DNA from: an uncultured Flavobacterium sp.
Lineage (GTDB): Bacteria > Bacteroidota > Bacteroidia > Flavobacteriales > Flavobacteriaceae
Direction of reading: 5' to 3'
NCBI GenBank assembly: GCA_947632215.1
Contig: CANROJ010000002.1
Coordinates: 35,949-99,948 of the forward strand
Length of the DNA stretch: 64,000 nt
The translations under genes and the position numbers were made by a program. The notes under the pieces are model-generated. The model saw only the letters and a program-made list of their open reading frames with translations. It made no database searches and was not told the DNA's origin. This document shows, one piece after another, positions 8,434-18,056 of the stretch (position 1 is the first letter of the stretch; every line of letters starts with the position of its first letter).

Positions 8434-8556
8434 AATGGAAAGTATTTTGTGTAAAATTACAAATATTCTGTAAAATCTAGCAAAAAGGTTTTATTTAGAA
8501 TGCATATAAATTAGATTTAAAGGGCTGTAAAGGTTTTAAGAGTAAGGCATAAATTG

Positions 8557-8564
8557 TATTTTTG
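8557..8564 (+). promoter_or_regulatory. act-cta operon promoter, -7 element
   Basis: TATTTTTG matches TAnnTTTG exactly and ends 86 bases before the actA ATG, giving a leader of about 80 nt for the whole respiratory operon. Confidence 0.55.
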
Positions 8565-8650
8565 TCGGAGTTTGTAAATAAGGTGTATAAGAAAGCGGTC
8601 TGATTGGCTGTTAAATAAGACCAAATTTAGTTGAAAATCATTTTATAACT

Positions 8651-9928
8651 ATGAAAAAAGTGGGTAACCATAATTCGTTTTCAAAGATTTTATTCTTTTG
8701 TTTAGCGTTAATGCTATCGTTTACTACAATTTCGTCTGCTCAAGATGCAGTAAGAGGTAAGGAATTGTTTAATTCTAACTGTGCCGCATGTCACAAGTTA
8801 GATGGTGCTGCTACTGGACCGGCTCTTCGTGGGGTTGTTGATCGACACGATGGAGACGTTGAATGGCTGCATGAATGGATTAAAAGTAGCTCTTCTTTGA
8901 TTAAGTCAGGGGATGCAAGAGCTGTGAAACTGTTTGAGGAGTGGAACAAAGTTATTATGAATGACTTCCCGGCATTGTCGGCTGAAGACATGGATAACAT
9001 CTTAGCTTATACTTCTTTACCAAAGGCTGAGCCAACGGCTGCAGTAAGTGGAGCACAAGGACAAGGGGGAGGGAATTCTGATGGAGTTTCTAACGTTGTT
9101 GTACTGGGTGCTTTAGTTATTGTGTTGCTATTGTTGGTGACAATGTTATTCTTTGTCCGCAAGGTTTTAAATAAGATTGTAGAGGCTAATGGATTAACTC
9201 CAGAGGTTGAAAAAACAATACCTTTATGTAAAGCATTTATTAAGAATCAGTTCTTAGTAATCGTTTCTGTAATTGTTATGGTTTTAGTAGGATCTTATTT
9301 TGCATTTGGATATTTAATGCAAGTTGGTGTTGATCAAGGTTATGAACCAGTTCAACCAATCCATTTCTCGCACAAAATTCACGCTGGTGATAATGGCATT
9401 GATTGTAAATACTGTCACTCTGCTGCTCGTTCAAGCAAGACTTCAGGTATTCCTTCATTGAATGTTTGTATGAACTGTCATGAGAATATTAGTGAGTTTA
9501 CTGGAGTAGAAGGTCACGACTATGGTATTTATACACCAGAATTCTACACAGGTGAAATTCAAAAGCTTTATGATGCTGTTGGATGGGATGTAGCTACTCA
9601 GAAATACACTGGAAAAGAAAAACCAGTTAAATGGGTTAGAATACATAATTTACCTGACTTCGCTTACTACAACCACTCTCAACACGTTAATGTTGCAGGG
9701 TTAGAATGTCAAACTTGTCATGGACCAGTAGAAGAAATGGAAATCGTTAGACAATACTCTCCATTAACTATGGGATGGTGTATTGATTGTCACAGAACAA
9801 CTGATGTGAAAATACAGGATAATGAGTACTATGCAAAAATTCACCAAGAATTATCTGAGAAATACGGTGTTGAGAAATTAACTGTAGCTCAAATGGGTGG
9901 ATTAGAGTGTGGAAAATGTCACTATTAA
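8651..9928 (+). CDS. actA: Alternative complex III subunit ActA, multiheme cytochrome c
   Basis: ActA carries the hemes that pass electrons from menaquinol to downstream acceptors in alternative complex III. The 425-residue protein has a signal sequence (about 10-30), a class I cytochrome c domain with CAACH at 44-48, a Gly-rich linker, a membrane helix (about 148-169), a second helix (about 202-221), and a periplasmic part with five more sites: CKYCH 252-256, CMNCH 273-277, CQTCH 353-357, CIDCH 377-381 and CGKCH 420-424. The last five are the expected pentaheme ActA set; the N-terminal monoheme domain is additional. It is the first gene of actABCDEF-ctaCD. Confidence 0.95.
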   Translation: MKKVGNHNSFSKILFFCLALMLSFTTISSAQDAVRGKELFNSNCAACHKLDGAATGPALRGVVDRHDGDVEWLHEWIKSSSSLIKSGDARAVKLFEEWNKVIMNDFPALSAEDMDNILAYTSLPKAEPTAAVSGAQGQGGGNSDGVSNVVVLGALVIVLLLLVTMLFFVRKVLNKIVEANGLTPEVEKTIPLCKAFIKNQFLVIVSVIVMVLVGSYFAFGYLMQVGVDQGYEPVQPIHFSHKIHAGDNGIDCKYCHSAARSSKTSGIPSLNVCMNCHENISEFTGVEGHDYGIYTPEFYTGEIQKLYDAVGWDVATQKYTGKEKPVKWVRIHNLPDFAYYNHSQHVNVAGLECQTCHGPVEEMEIVRQYSPLTMGWCIDCHRTTDVKIQDNEYYAKIHQELSEKYGVEKLTVAQMGGLECGKCHY

Positions 9929-9968
9929 TATAATTAATTAAAGAATAAGAAGCTAATATATATATACA

Positions 9969-12900
9969 ATGGCATCAAACAAAAAATACTGGAAAAGTGT
10001 TGAAGAGCTAAACGAAAATAGTTCTATTGTTGAGACGCTAAGAAATAATGAGTTTGTAGATCAAATTCCTACAGATGAATTTCTTGGTGATAAAGACGCA
10101 TTGTCTTCGTCTTCTACAACTCGTCGAGACTTTTTGAAATATGTAGGGTTCTCTACTGCTGCAGCTACATTAGCAGCGTGTGAGGGACCTGTTGTAAAAG
10201 CTATACCGTATGTTGTGCAACCAGAGGAGATTGTTCCTGGAGTTGCGGATTACTATGCTACTACAATAGCAGACGGATTTGATTTTGTGAATGTTTTAAT
10301 TAAAACACGAGAAGGTCGTCCAATTAAAGTTGATAATAATAAGTTAAGTGGTGCTTATTCAGGTGCTAATGCACGTGTGAATGCATCAGTTTTATCGCTG
10401 TATGATAGCTTGCGTCTAAAAGGTCCTAAAATAGGTGGTGATGCGGCATCTTGGGATGATGTTGATGTGAAAGTTAGAGCTAGCTTACAAGAGGCAAAGA
10501 GTAAAGGTGGAAACATTGTGTTGTTAACAAACACTATGGCTAGTCCTTCTACTGATAAAATTATTGCAGAGTTTATTGCTGCTTATCCTACAGCTAAACA
10601 AGTTGTGTATGATGCAGTATCGAGTTCTGCTGCTGTAGACGCTTACCAAAAAGCTTACGGTACAAGAGGATTGGCAGATTACGCTTTTGATAAAGCTGAT
10701 GTGATCGTTTCTGTTGGTGCTGATTTTCTTACAGATTGGCAAGGTGGAGGATATGACGCTGCTTATGCTCAAGGACGTATTCCTAAAAACGGGAAAATGT
10801 CTAAGCATATTCAAATGGAGGCAAATATGTCTTTAGCTGGAGCTAATGCAGATGTTAGAATCCCATTAACTGTTGCAGAGCAGAAAGCTGCTTTAATAAA
10901 ATTATATAATGTTGTTACGGGTTCTTCAGTGAAGTCTATAGCAACTGCTCAAGATGAGAAAATAGCTAAAGCGGCTCAACAATTGAAGGCTGCTGGATCT
11001 AAAGGTGTCGTTGTTACAGGTCTAGATGATCAAGACGCTCAATTAGTTGTTTTCGCAATTAACGAGGCTTTAAAATCAGAAGCTTTCTTACCAGAACAAA
11101 CTAAGTTTGTTAGACAAGGAGATGCTAAAGAGGTTGCGCAATTAGTTAAAGATATGAATGCTGGTAAAGTGCATACTTTAATTATGACAGGCGTTAATCC
11201 TGTGTATACTTTAGCTAACAGTGCTGAATTTGTTACAGGATTAGAAAAAGTGGCGACTTCTGTTGCGTTTTCTTTGAAAGAAGATGAAACAGCTTTAAAT
11301 TCTACTATAGCTGCTGCTGCTCCACACTATTTAGAAGCATGGGGTGATGTTATGATCAAAAAAGGACACTACTCGGTTACTCAACCAACTATTCGTCCAT
11401 TATTTGATACTCGTCAGTTCCAAGATGCTATGTTATTGTGGACTAACAACAATACTTCTTACTATGATTATGTTAAAAACGTTGGTTCTAACGTTGCAAG
11501 TGGTTTAACTTGGAATAAATTAGTTCACGATGGTTTTGTACAATTAGATACTCCTAGTAAAGTTAGTTCTTCTATAGACCTTTCTTCTGCTGCTATGTCT
11601 TTAAGTAATAGCAAAAATGTTGAAGGTAAAGAATTAGTTTTCTATACTAAAGTTGGTATGGGGGATGGACAACAAGCTAATAACCCTTGGTTACAAGAGT
11701 TCCCAGACCCAATTTCTAGAGTTTCATGGGATAACTATGTTACTGTTTCTAGAAAGGATGCAGAGGAATTAGGTATAAAAAATTACCATGTTGCTAATGG
11801 TGGTTTAAACGGTAGCTATGTTACTTTAACTGTAAATGGTGTTACCTTAGAGAAAGTACCTGCACTTATTCAACCAGGACAAGCTCCTAATACAGTAGGT
11901 CTGGCTTTCGGATACGGTAAGCAAGCTGGTTTAAAAGAAGAAATGCAAGTAGGGGTTAATGCTTACGCATTATACCACAATATGGACGGTGTTCAATCTG
12001 TTAGTATTGAGAAAAGCTCTGGTGACCATGAGTTTGCATGTGTTCAGTTGCAAAATACTTTAATGTCAAGAAGTGATATCTTAAAAGATACTACTTTAGA
12101 TATTTATAATACGGAAGAGCCTGTTAAATGGAATATTCCTGCAGTTGTTTCTTACGATCACGAAGAGGTTAAAGCAAATACTATTGATATATGGGAGTCT
12201 TTTGATCGTTCTATAGGACATCACTTTAACTTGTCTATTGATTTAAATGCTTGTACTGGATGTGGTGCTTGTGTTATTGCATGTCACGCTGAGAACAATG
12301 TACCGGTTGTTGGTAAAGAGGAAATTCGTAGAAGTAGAGATATGCACTGGTTGCGTATTGATAGATACTACTCGTCAGAAGCTACTTTTGCTGATGATTA
12401 TCAAAAGAAGAAAGATGCAAGTGGTTTTGGGGAATATCGTGAGGCTTTCCAAGAATTGGAACACCCTGCTGACAACCCACAAGTTGCTTTTCAACCTGTA
12501 ATGTGTCAACACTGTAACCACGCTCCATGTGAGACTGTGTGTCCAGTTGCGGCTACATCACATGGTCGTCAAGGACAAAACCAAATGGCTTATAACCGTT
12601 GTGTTGGTACTAGATATTGTGCTAACAACTGTCCTTATAAAGTAAGACGTTTTAACTGGTTCTTATATGCTCAAAATGACGCATTTGATTATAATATGAA
12701 TGACGATTTAGGTCGTATGGTATTAAACCCAGATGTGGTAGTTCGTTCTAGAGGAGTAATGGAGAAATGTTCTCTATGTATTCAAATGACACAATCTACT
12801 ATCTTGAAAGCTAAGAATGAAGGTAGAGCTGTACGTCCTAATGAATTCCAAACTGCTTGTTCTGCTGCTTGTTCTAGTGGCGCAATGGTTTTTGGTGATG

Positions 12901-13019
12901 TTAACGACAAAGAATCAGACGTAACTGAGTTAGCTGAATCTAATCGTGCATATCATTTATTAGAGCACATCGGTACTAAACCAAACGTATTCTATCACGT
13001 GAAGGTTAACAACGTATAA
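9969..13019 (+). CDS. actB: Alternative complex III subunit ActB, iron-sulfur/molybdopterin-like protein
   Basis: ActB is the large periplasmic subunit of alternative complex III. The 1016-residue protein begins with about 50 soluble residues, then TRRDFLK (Arg52-Arg53), a hydrophobic stretch and LAAC ending at Cys71, so it looks like a Tat-exported lipoprotein. The central part resembles a molybdopterin oxidoreductase fold, though family members are known to lack the cofactor. The C-terminal third holds iron-sulfur cysteines: C762-x2-C-x2-C-x3-C772, C846-x2-C-x4-C-x3-C858, a CANNCP segment, and later CSLC and CSAAC segments, consistent with several [4Fe-4S]/[3Fe-4S] clusters. It follows actA by 40 bp. 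Confidence 0.96.
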   Translation: MASNKKYWKSVEELNENSSIVETLRNNEFVDQIPTDEFLGDKDALSSSSTTRRDFLKYVGFSTAAATLAACEGPVVKAIPYVVQPEEIVPGVADYYATTIADGFDFVNVLIKTREGRPIKVDNNKLSGAYSGANARVNASVLSLYDSLRLKGPKIGGDAASWDDVDVKVRASLQEAKSKGGNIVLLTNTMASPSTDKIIAEFIAAYPTAKQVVYDAVSSSAAVDAYQKAYGTRGLADYAFDKADVIVSVGADFLTDWQGGGYDAAYAQGRIPKNGKMSKHIQMEANMSLAGANADVRIPLTVAEQKAALIKLYNVVTGSSVKSIATAQDEKIAKAAQQLKAAGSKGVVVTGLDDQDAQLVVFAINEALKSEAFLPEQTKFVRQGDAKEVAQLVKDMNAGKVHTLIMTGVNPVYTLANSAEFVTGLEKVATSVAFSLKEDETALNSTIAAAAPHYLEAWGDVMIKKGHYSVTQPTIRPLFDTRQFQDAMLLWTNNNTSYYDYVKNVGSNVASGLTWNKLVHDGFVQLDTPSKVSSSIDLSSAAMSLSNSKNVEGKELVFYTKVGMGDGQQANNPWLQEFPDPISRVSWDNYVTVSRKDAEELGIKNYHVANGGLNGSYVTLTVNGVTLEKVPALIQPGQAPNTVGLAFGYGKQAGLKEEMQVGVNAYALYHNMDGVQSVSIEKSSGDHEFACVQLQNTLMSRSDILKDTTLDIYNTEEPVKWNIPAVVSYDHEEVKANTIDIWESFDRSIGHHFNLSIDLNACTGCGACVIACHAENNVPVVGKEEIRRSRDMHWLRIDRYYSSEATFADDYQKKKDASGFGEYREAFQELEHPADNPQVAFQPVMCQHCNHAPCETVCPVAATSHGRQGQNQMAYNRCVGTRYCANNCPYKVRRFNWFLYAQNDAFDYNMNDDLGRMVLNPDVVVRSRGVMEKCSLCIQMTQSTILKAKNEGRAVRPNEFQTACSAACSSGAMVFGDVNDKESDVTELAESNRAYHLLEHIGTKPNVFYHVKVNNV

Positions 13020-13057
13020 TTAAAAGTATTATTAATTAAAGAAACATATAAAGGATT

Positions 13058-14467
13058 ATGTCGTCACATTACGAAGCACCCATTAGAAAACCTTTAGTTA
13101 TTGGTGAGAAAACTTACCATGATATAACTGTGGATGTGGCTAGACCTGTAGAGGGAAGAGCAAACAAACTTTGGTGGAGAGTTTTCATATTAAGTTTGAT
13201 AGCGTTTCTATGGGGAGTAGGTTCTATGGCTTACACAGTAGGTACAGGAATCGGAACTTGGGGATTAAATAAAACCATTGGATGGGCTTGGGATATTACC
13301 AATTTCGTTTGGTGGGTAGGTATTGGTCACGCCGGTACTCTTATCTCAGCCGTATTATTATTATTTAGACAAAAATGGAGAATGGCGATCAACCGTTCTG
13401 CAGAGGCAATGACTATTTTCTCTGTTGTTCAGGCTGGTTTATTCCCTATTATACACATGGGTCGTCCTTGGCTTGCTTATTGGGTTTTACCTTTACCGAA
13501 CCAGTTTGGTTCGTTATGGGTTAACTTTAACTCGCCATTATTATGGGACGTATTTGCAATTTCAACGTATTTATCTGTATCATTAGTTTTCTGGTGGACA
13601 GGTTTACTTCCAGATTTTGCTATGTTACGTGATAGAGCTATTACGCCATTTACTAAGAGAGTTTACGGAATTTTATCTTTCGGTTGGTCTGGTAGAGCAA
13701 AAGATTGGCAACGTTTTGAGGAAGTAAATTTAGTGTTAGCTGGTTTAGCTACACCACTTGTACTTTCTGTGCATACGATTGTGTCTTTTGACTTCGCTAC
13801 TTCAGTTATACCTGGATGGCATACAACTATCTTACCGCCTTATTTCGTAGCTGGTGCTATTTTCTCTGGATTTGCGATGGTAACAACGCTTTTAATCATT
13901 ATGAGAAAGGTGTCCAACTTAGAAGATTATATAACAATACAACATATTGAATTAATGAACATCATTGTGATGATTACTGGTTCTATTGTTGGTGTAGCTT
14001 ATATTACAGAATTATGGGTTGCATGGTATTCTGGGGTTGAGTACGAACAGTACGCTTTCCTTAACCGTGCTTCTGGTCCATACTGGTGGGCTTATTGGTT
14101 GATGATGACATGTAACGTTATTTCTCCGCAGGTTATGTGGTTTAAGAAAATTAGAACTAGTATCATGGCTTCTTTCATTATTTCTATTGTTGTAAATATT
14201 GGAATGTGGTTTGAGCGTTTTGTAATTATCGTTACATCATTACACAGAGACTACTTACCTTCTTCATGGACGATGTTCCAACCTACATTTGTAGATGCTG
14301 GTATATACATCGGAACAATTGGCTTCTTCTTTGTATTATTCTTATTATACTCTAGAAGTTTCCCTGTAATTGCTCAAGCGGAGGTAAAAACAATCTTAAA
14401 GTCTTCAGGAGAATACTATAAGAAAGAAAGAGACAGTAAAGCGAATCATCAATCTTTAAATCATTAA
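13058..14467 (+). CDS. actC: Alternative complex III subunit ActC, NrfD-like membrane protein
   Basis: ActC is a polytopic membrane subunit of the NrfD/PsrC family that contributes a quinol-binding site in alternative complex III. The 469-residue protein has about ten hydrophobic helices, first at roughly 41-63, and conserved polar residues within the membrane such as GIGHAGTLISA and the HMGRPWLAYW segment near residues 128-137. The soluble N-terminal 35 residues face the cytoplasm by family precedent. It lies between actB and actD with spacings of 38 and 6 bp, so it is clearly part of the same transcript. Confidence 0.95.
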   Translation: MSSHYEAPIRKPLVIGEKTYHDITVDVARPVEGRANKLWWRVFILSLIAFLWGVGSMAYTVGTGIGTWGLNKTIGWAWDITNFVWWVGIGHAGTLISAVLLLFRQKWRMAINRSAEAMTIFSVVQAGLFPIIHMGRPWLAYWVLPLPNQFGSLWVNFNSPLLWDVFAISTYLSVSLVFWWTGLLPDFAMLRDRAITPFTKRVYGILSFGWSGRAKDWQRFEEVNLVLAGLATPLVLSVHTIVSFDFATSVIPGWHTTILPPYFVAGAIFSGFAMVTTLLIIMRKVSNLEDYITIQHIELMNIIVMITGSIVGVAYITELWVAWYSGVEYEQYAFLNRASGPYWWAYWLMMTCNVISPQVMWFKKIRTSIMASFIISIVVNIGMWFERFVIIVTSLHRDYLPSSWTMFQPTFVDAGIYIGTIGFFFVLFLLYSRSFPVIAQAEVKTILKSSGEYYKKERDSKANHQSLNH

Positions 14468-14473
14468 TTCGAT

Positions 14474-14995
14474 ATGAGTAATAAAGTAATTTACGCTATA
14501 TACAATGATGATGATGTATTGTTAGATGCAGTAAAGGAAACTAGATCTGCTCATCATCATATTGAAGAGATTTATACTCCCTTCCCAGTACACGGCCTAG
14601 ATAAGGCTATGGGATTAAAGCCAACTAGATTAGCTATTTGTGCATTCTTGTTTGGATTAGTAGGTTTAAGTTTTGGAACTTTCATGATGTATTACATCAT
14701 GATAGTAGACTGGCCTCAAGATATCGGAGGAAAGCCAAGCTTTAGCTTCCTACAAAATATGCCGTCATTTGTACCTATTATGTTTGAGATGACAGTGTTA
14801 TTTTCTGCCCACTTAATGGTTATTACTTTCTTTTTAAGAAGTAGATTATGGCCTTTTAAAGAAGCAGAGAATCCTGATGTTAGAACAACAGATGATCACT
14901 TTTTAATGGAAGTAGCTCTTAAAGGTGAAGAAGATGCTGCTGTTGAGTTCTTCAAGAATACTGGAGCAGTTGAAGTTAAAGTAATTGAAAAGTAA
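14474..14995 (+). CDS. actD: Alternative complex III subunit ActD (DUF3341)
   Basis: ActD is a small membrane subunit of alternative complex III. The 173-residue protein has a cytoplasmic N-terminal domain with a ferredoxin-like look (YAIYNDDDVLLDAVKETR and the PFPVHGLDKAMG segment typical of DUF3341), then two membrane helices at about 55-77 and 96-120, and an acidic C-terminal tail. No cofactor motifs are present. It is 6 bp downstream of actC and 7 bp upstream of the preferred actE start, so it is likely co-translated with its partners. Confidence 0.94.
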   Translation: MSNKVIYAIYNDDDVLLDAVKETRSAHHHIEEIYTPFPVHGLDKAMGLKPTRLAICAFLFGLVGLSFGTFMMYYIMIVDWPQDIGGKPSFSFLQNMPSFVPIMFEMTVLFSAHLMVITFFLRSRLWPFKEAENPDVRTTDDHFLMEVALKGEEDAAVEFFKNTGAVEVKVIEK

Positions 14996-15002
14996 TTGTA
15001 GA

Positions 15003-15551
15003 ATGAAGAACATATATAAAATAGTAGCTTTAGTAGGAGTATCAGTATTGAGTGCTTCTTGTTTTAATAAAGAGCGTCCAAACTATCAGTTTATGCCTAA
15101 CATGTACCAAGCTGTACCTTACGAGGCATATTCGGAAGTGTCTACAAGTGTTTTCGCAGATGGAATGGAAGCTCAATTACCTGCTGAAGGATCAATCCCA
15201 AGAGGGTTTCAACCTGAAGTATATCCTAACACTCCAGAGGGTTTAGCAGAAGCTAGATTGTATTTGAAGAACCCTTACCCAGACAGTGAAATGAACATTG
15301 AGAAAGGAAAAGAATTATATTCTATTTATTGTTCTGTTTGTCATGGGCCTAAAGGAGATGGACAAGGTACTTTAGTTAAGAATGAAAAGTTCTTAGGGGT
15401 TCCTAACTACCACGATCGTGATCTTACAGAAGGTGGTGTTTACCAAGTGATTACTTATGGTTTGAATTCTATGGGTTCTCATGCTAATCAATTATCACAA
15501 CATGAGCGTTGGTTAGTAACAGATTACGTTTTAAAATTGAAATCAGAATAA
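15003..15551 (+). CDS. actE: Alternative complex III subunit ActE, monoheme cytochrome c lipoprotein
   Basis: ActE is the monoheme cytochrome c of alternative complex III, likely the exit point for electrons. From the ATG at 15003 it is 182 residues: a short signal sequence ending in LSASC, with Cys20 the likely lipidated residue, then CSVCHG at 110-115 as the heme site and a later Met-containing segment (LNSMGSHANQ) that can supply the axial ligand. A longer frame reaches back to a TTG at 14985 inside actD, but the ATG start gives a compact lipoprotein signal, so I prefer it. Confidence 0.94.
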   Translation: MKNIYKIVALVGVSVLSASCFNKERPNYQFMPNMYQAVPYEAYSEVSTSVFADGMEAQLPAEGSIPRGFQPEVYPNTPEGLAEARLYLKNPYPDSEMNIEKGKELYSIYCSVCHGPKGDGQGTLVKNEKFLGVPNYHDRDLTEGGVYQVITYGLNSMGSHANQLSQHERWLVTDYVLKLKSE

Positions 15552-15581
15552 TAATTGTAAAACTTATTTGAAAGTTTAGAT

Positions 15582-16889
15582 ATGTATACATTATCAAAAA
15601 ATTTAAAAACCTTCGCGTTAGTTCTTATGGTCTTGGGATTAATAGGAATTGCCTACGGTTTTTTAAGTGCACCTAAGACAACTGCTGAAGTAGAGCAGAT
15701 CTTAACTGAGCAAGCACATCACAGTGACGATGCACATGAACAAAGTTCACATGCTGTTTCAGAAGCAGATCATGCTGCGCATGAGCAACATTTAGAGCAC
15801 GTTTTAAATCAATTGCAAAATAAGCCTTGGACTGCGGTTTATACAGCTTGTATTTTCGTTATGTTAGTATCGTTAGGTATTTTAACATTCCAAGCAATTA
15901 ACCAGGCAGCAAGTGCTGGTTGGTCACCGATATTATTTAGAGTGATGGAAGGATTATCTGCTTATTTATTGCCAGGTTCAATCATCTTCTTTATTATTCT
16001 TGTGATTTCAGTAATGGGAGGTAATCATTTATTTATTTGGGCTGATCCTGAGGTAGTAGCTAATGATGTTATTATACAAGGAAAAACTGCATACCTAAAT
16101 GTACCTTTCTTCTTAATTCGTGCTGCTATTTATTTAGTAGGATGGAATTTATACGCAATCTATTTACGTAAACAATCTCTTGGATTATCACAAACAGGAG
16201 ATTTATCTTACCATAAGAGAATTTTCAAAGCCTCAGCTGCTTTCTTGGTTTTCTTTATTGTGAGTGAATCTATGGCTTCATGGGATTGGATTATGTCAAT
16301 TGATACACACTGGTATAGTACATTATTTGGATGGTATGTATTTGCAAGTTTCTTTGTAACTGCTATCACTACTATTGCTTTTGCTACTTTGTACTTAAAA
16401 AGTAAAGGACATTTAGAATTAGTTAATAATAGCCATATTCATGATTTAGCTAAGTTTATGTTCGGATTAAGTATTTTCTGGACTTATTTATGGTTCTCTC
16501 AATTTATGTTACAGTGGTACTCTAACATTCCAGAAGAGGTAACATATTTTATTTTTAGAATTCAAGAGTATAACTTACCTTTCTTTGGTATGTTATTATT
16601 AAACTTTGCTTTACCTTTGATATTATTGATCAATTCAGATTTCAAACGTTTAGGATGGGTTGTTGTAATGGCAGGTACTTGTATCATTATTGGTCACTAC
16701 TTAGACTTCTTCTTAATGATTGCACCTGGTACAGTAGGAGGATCTTGGTTTATCGGTGTTCCTGAGATTGCATCTTTAATGTTCTTTATTGGATTGTTTA
16801 TCTATGTAGGATTTAGTGCAATTGCTAAGGCTCCACTTGAAGTAGAAAACCATCCACTTATGGAAGAGAGTAAACATTATCATTATTAA
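15582..16889 (+). CDS. actF: Alternative complex III subunit ActF, second NrfD-like membrane protein
   Basis: ActF is a paralogue of ActC in alternative complex III. The 435-residue protein has about ten membrane helices. Between the first helix (about 9-27) and the second (about 84-105) lies a His- and Glu-rich loop (about residues 42-72) with repeated HH, AHEQ and HAAHEQH sequences. Conserved membrane segments such as SESMASWDWIMSIDTHW are typical of the family. The C-terminus also ends in KHYHY. It is followed after 17 bp by ctaC, which links the quinol-oxidising complex directly to the oxidase genes. Confidence 0.94.
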   Translation: MYTLSKNLKTFALVLMVLGLIGIAYGFLSAPKTTAEVEQILTEQAHHSDDAHEQSSHAVSEADHAAHEQHLEHVLNQLQNKPWTAVYTACIFVMLVSLGILTFQAINQAASAGWSPILFRVMEGLSAYLLPGSIIFFIILVISVMGGNHLFIWADPEVVANDVIIQGKTAYLNVPFFLIRAAIYLVGWNLYAIYLRKQSLGLSQTGDLSYHKRIFKASAAFLVFFIVSESMASWDWIMSIDTHWYSTLFGWYVFASFFVTAITTIAFATLYLKSKGHLELVNNSHIHDLAKFMFGLSIFWTYLWFSQFMLQWYSNIPEEVTYFIFRIQEYNLPFFGMLLLNFALPLILLINSDFKRLGWVVVMAGTCIIIGHYLDFFLMIAPGTVGGSWFIGVPEIASLMFFIGLFIYVGFSAIAKAPLEVENHPLMEESKHYHY

Positions 16890-16906
16890 TATTTAAAGAT
16901 AAACAG

Positions 16907-18028
16907 ATGACAAGTTTATTAATAATAACTGTAGTTGTATTATTAGGAATTGCAATTTGGCAACTTACTAAGATATTCGATTTGACGCAAGTAGGATCTG
17001 GATCAAAAGATGCATCTTCAGAGATCGCAAATGAGAAAGACAATAACATTAACGGTTATTTGAATTTCGCTTTCTTAGGTTTTATCTACGTATTTACTAT
17101 TTTCAATTTAGTAAAGTATGGTAGCTTTCCTTTAATGAGTGATTCAGCGTCTGAACATGGTGAAACAGTAGATAATTTAATGTGGATCTCTATGGGTCTT
17201 ATTGGATTTACTCAAATTTTCACTCAATTTTTACTTTATTGGTTCGCCTTTAAAGGAAGAGGAATTAAAGGAAGAAAAGCACTTTATTTTTCGGATAACG
17301 ATAAATTAGAAGCTATTTGGACTATTATTCCTGTAATTACTTTATCAGGTTTGATCCTTTACGGACTTTTTGCTTGGAACGACATTATGTTCGTTGACGA
17401 AGAGGAAGATGTTCTTATTGTAGAGGTTTATGCTAAACAATTTGGATGGGATGTTCGATATTCAGGTAAAGACAACGTACTAGGTAAAGCGAACGTTCGT
17501 TTTATTGAAGGTATAAATGTTGTTGGTGTGGATATGGCTGATCCTAACTCTTACGATGACCAAATGGCTACAGAATTACATTTGCCATTAGGTAAGAAAG
17601 TAGTTTTAAAATTCCGTTCTCAAGACGTATTGCACTCAGCTTATTTACCTCACTTTAGAGCTCAAATGAACTGTGTTCCTGGTATGGTTACACAATTCGC
17701 TTTCACGCCAACTATTACAACGGCTGATATGAGATCTCGTGAAGCTATGGTTAGCAAGGTTAGAAATATTAACAAAATTAGAGCGGAGCGTAGTCAAGAG
17801 TTAGCAGCAGCTGGACAAGAGACTTTAGATCCTTATGAATTCGATTATTTGATTCTTTGTAATAAAATTTGTGGAGCTTCTCACTATAACATGCAAATAA
17901 AAGTTGTAGTTGAAACTCAAGACGAGTTTGATACTTGGGTTAATGCTCTTCCTACATTGGGAAGTCAATTAGCTCAGACAAAAGAAGAAGTTAACACATC
18001 GGATGAATTTGCTCAAGTTGTAAAGTAA
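16907..18028 (+). CDS. ctaC: Cytochrome c oxidase subunit II (CuA subunit)
   Basis: Subunit II accepts electrons through a binuclear CuA centre and passes them to subunit I. The 373-residue protein has a first helix near residues 3-19, a second at about 49-67, then the usual two-helix hairpin (about 91-115 and 137-160), and a periplasmic cupredoxin domain. CuA ligands are visible: His243 in LHSAYLP, and Cys318, Cys322, His326 and Met329 in CNKICGASHYNM. A charged insertion of about 55 residues (MVSKVRNINKIRAERSQEL region) separates the two halves of the site, longer than in proteobacterial enzymes. No heme motif is fused to it. Confidence 0.95.
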   Translation: MTSLLIITVVVLLGIAIWQLTKIFDLTQVGSGSKDASSEIANEKDNNINGYLNFAFLGFIYVFTIFNLVKYGSFPLMSDSASEHGETVDNLMWISMGLIGFTQIFTQFLLYWFAFKGRGIKGRKALYFSDNDKLEAIWTIIPVITLSGLILYGLFAWNDIMFVDEEEDVLIVEVYAKQFGWDVRYSGKDNVLGKANVRFIEGINVVGVDMADPNSYDDQMATELHLPLGKKVVLKFRSQDVLHSAYLPHFRAQMNCVPGMVTQFAFTPTITTADMRSREAMVSKVRNINKIRAERSQELAAAGQETLDPYEFDYLILCNKICGASHYNMQIKVVVETQDEFDTWVNALPTLGSQLAQTKEEVNTSDEFAQVVK

Positions 18029-18056
18029 CACAATCCTATTAAAATCAAATTATACT

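Noticed and set aside
12247..12501. Second reading frame inside actB
   Set aside because: It overlaps the iron-sulfur coding region in another frame and has no recognisable product.
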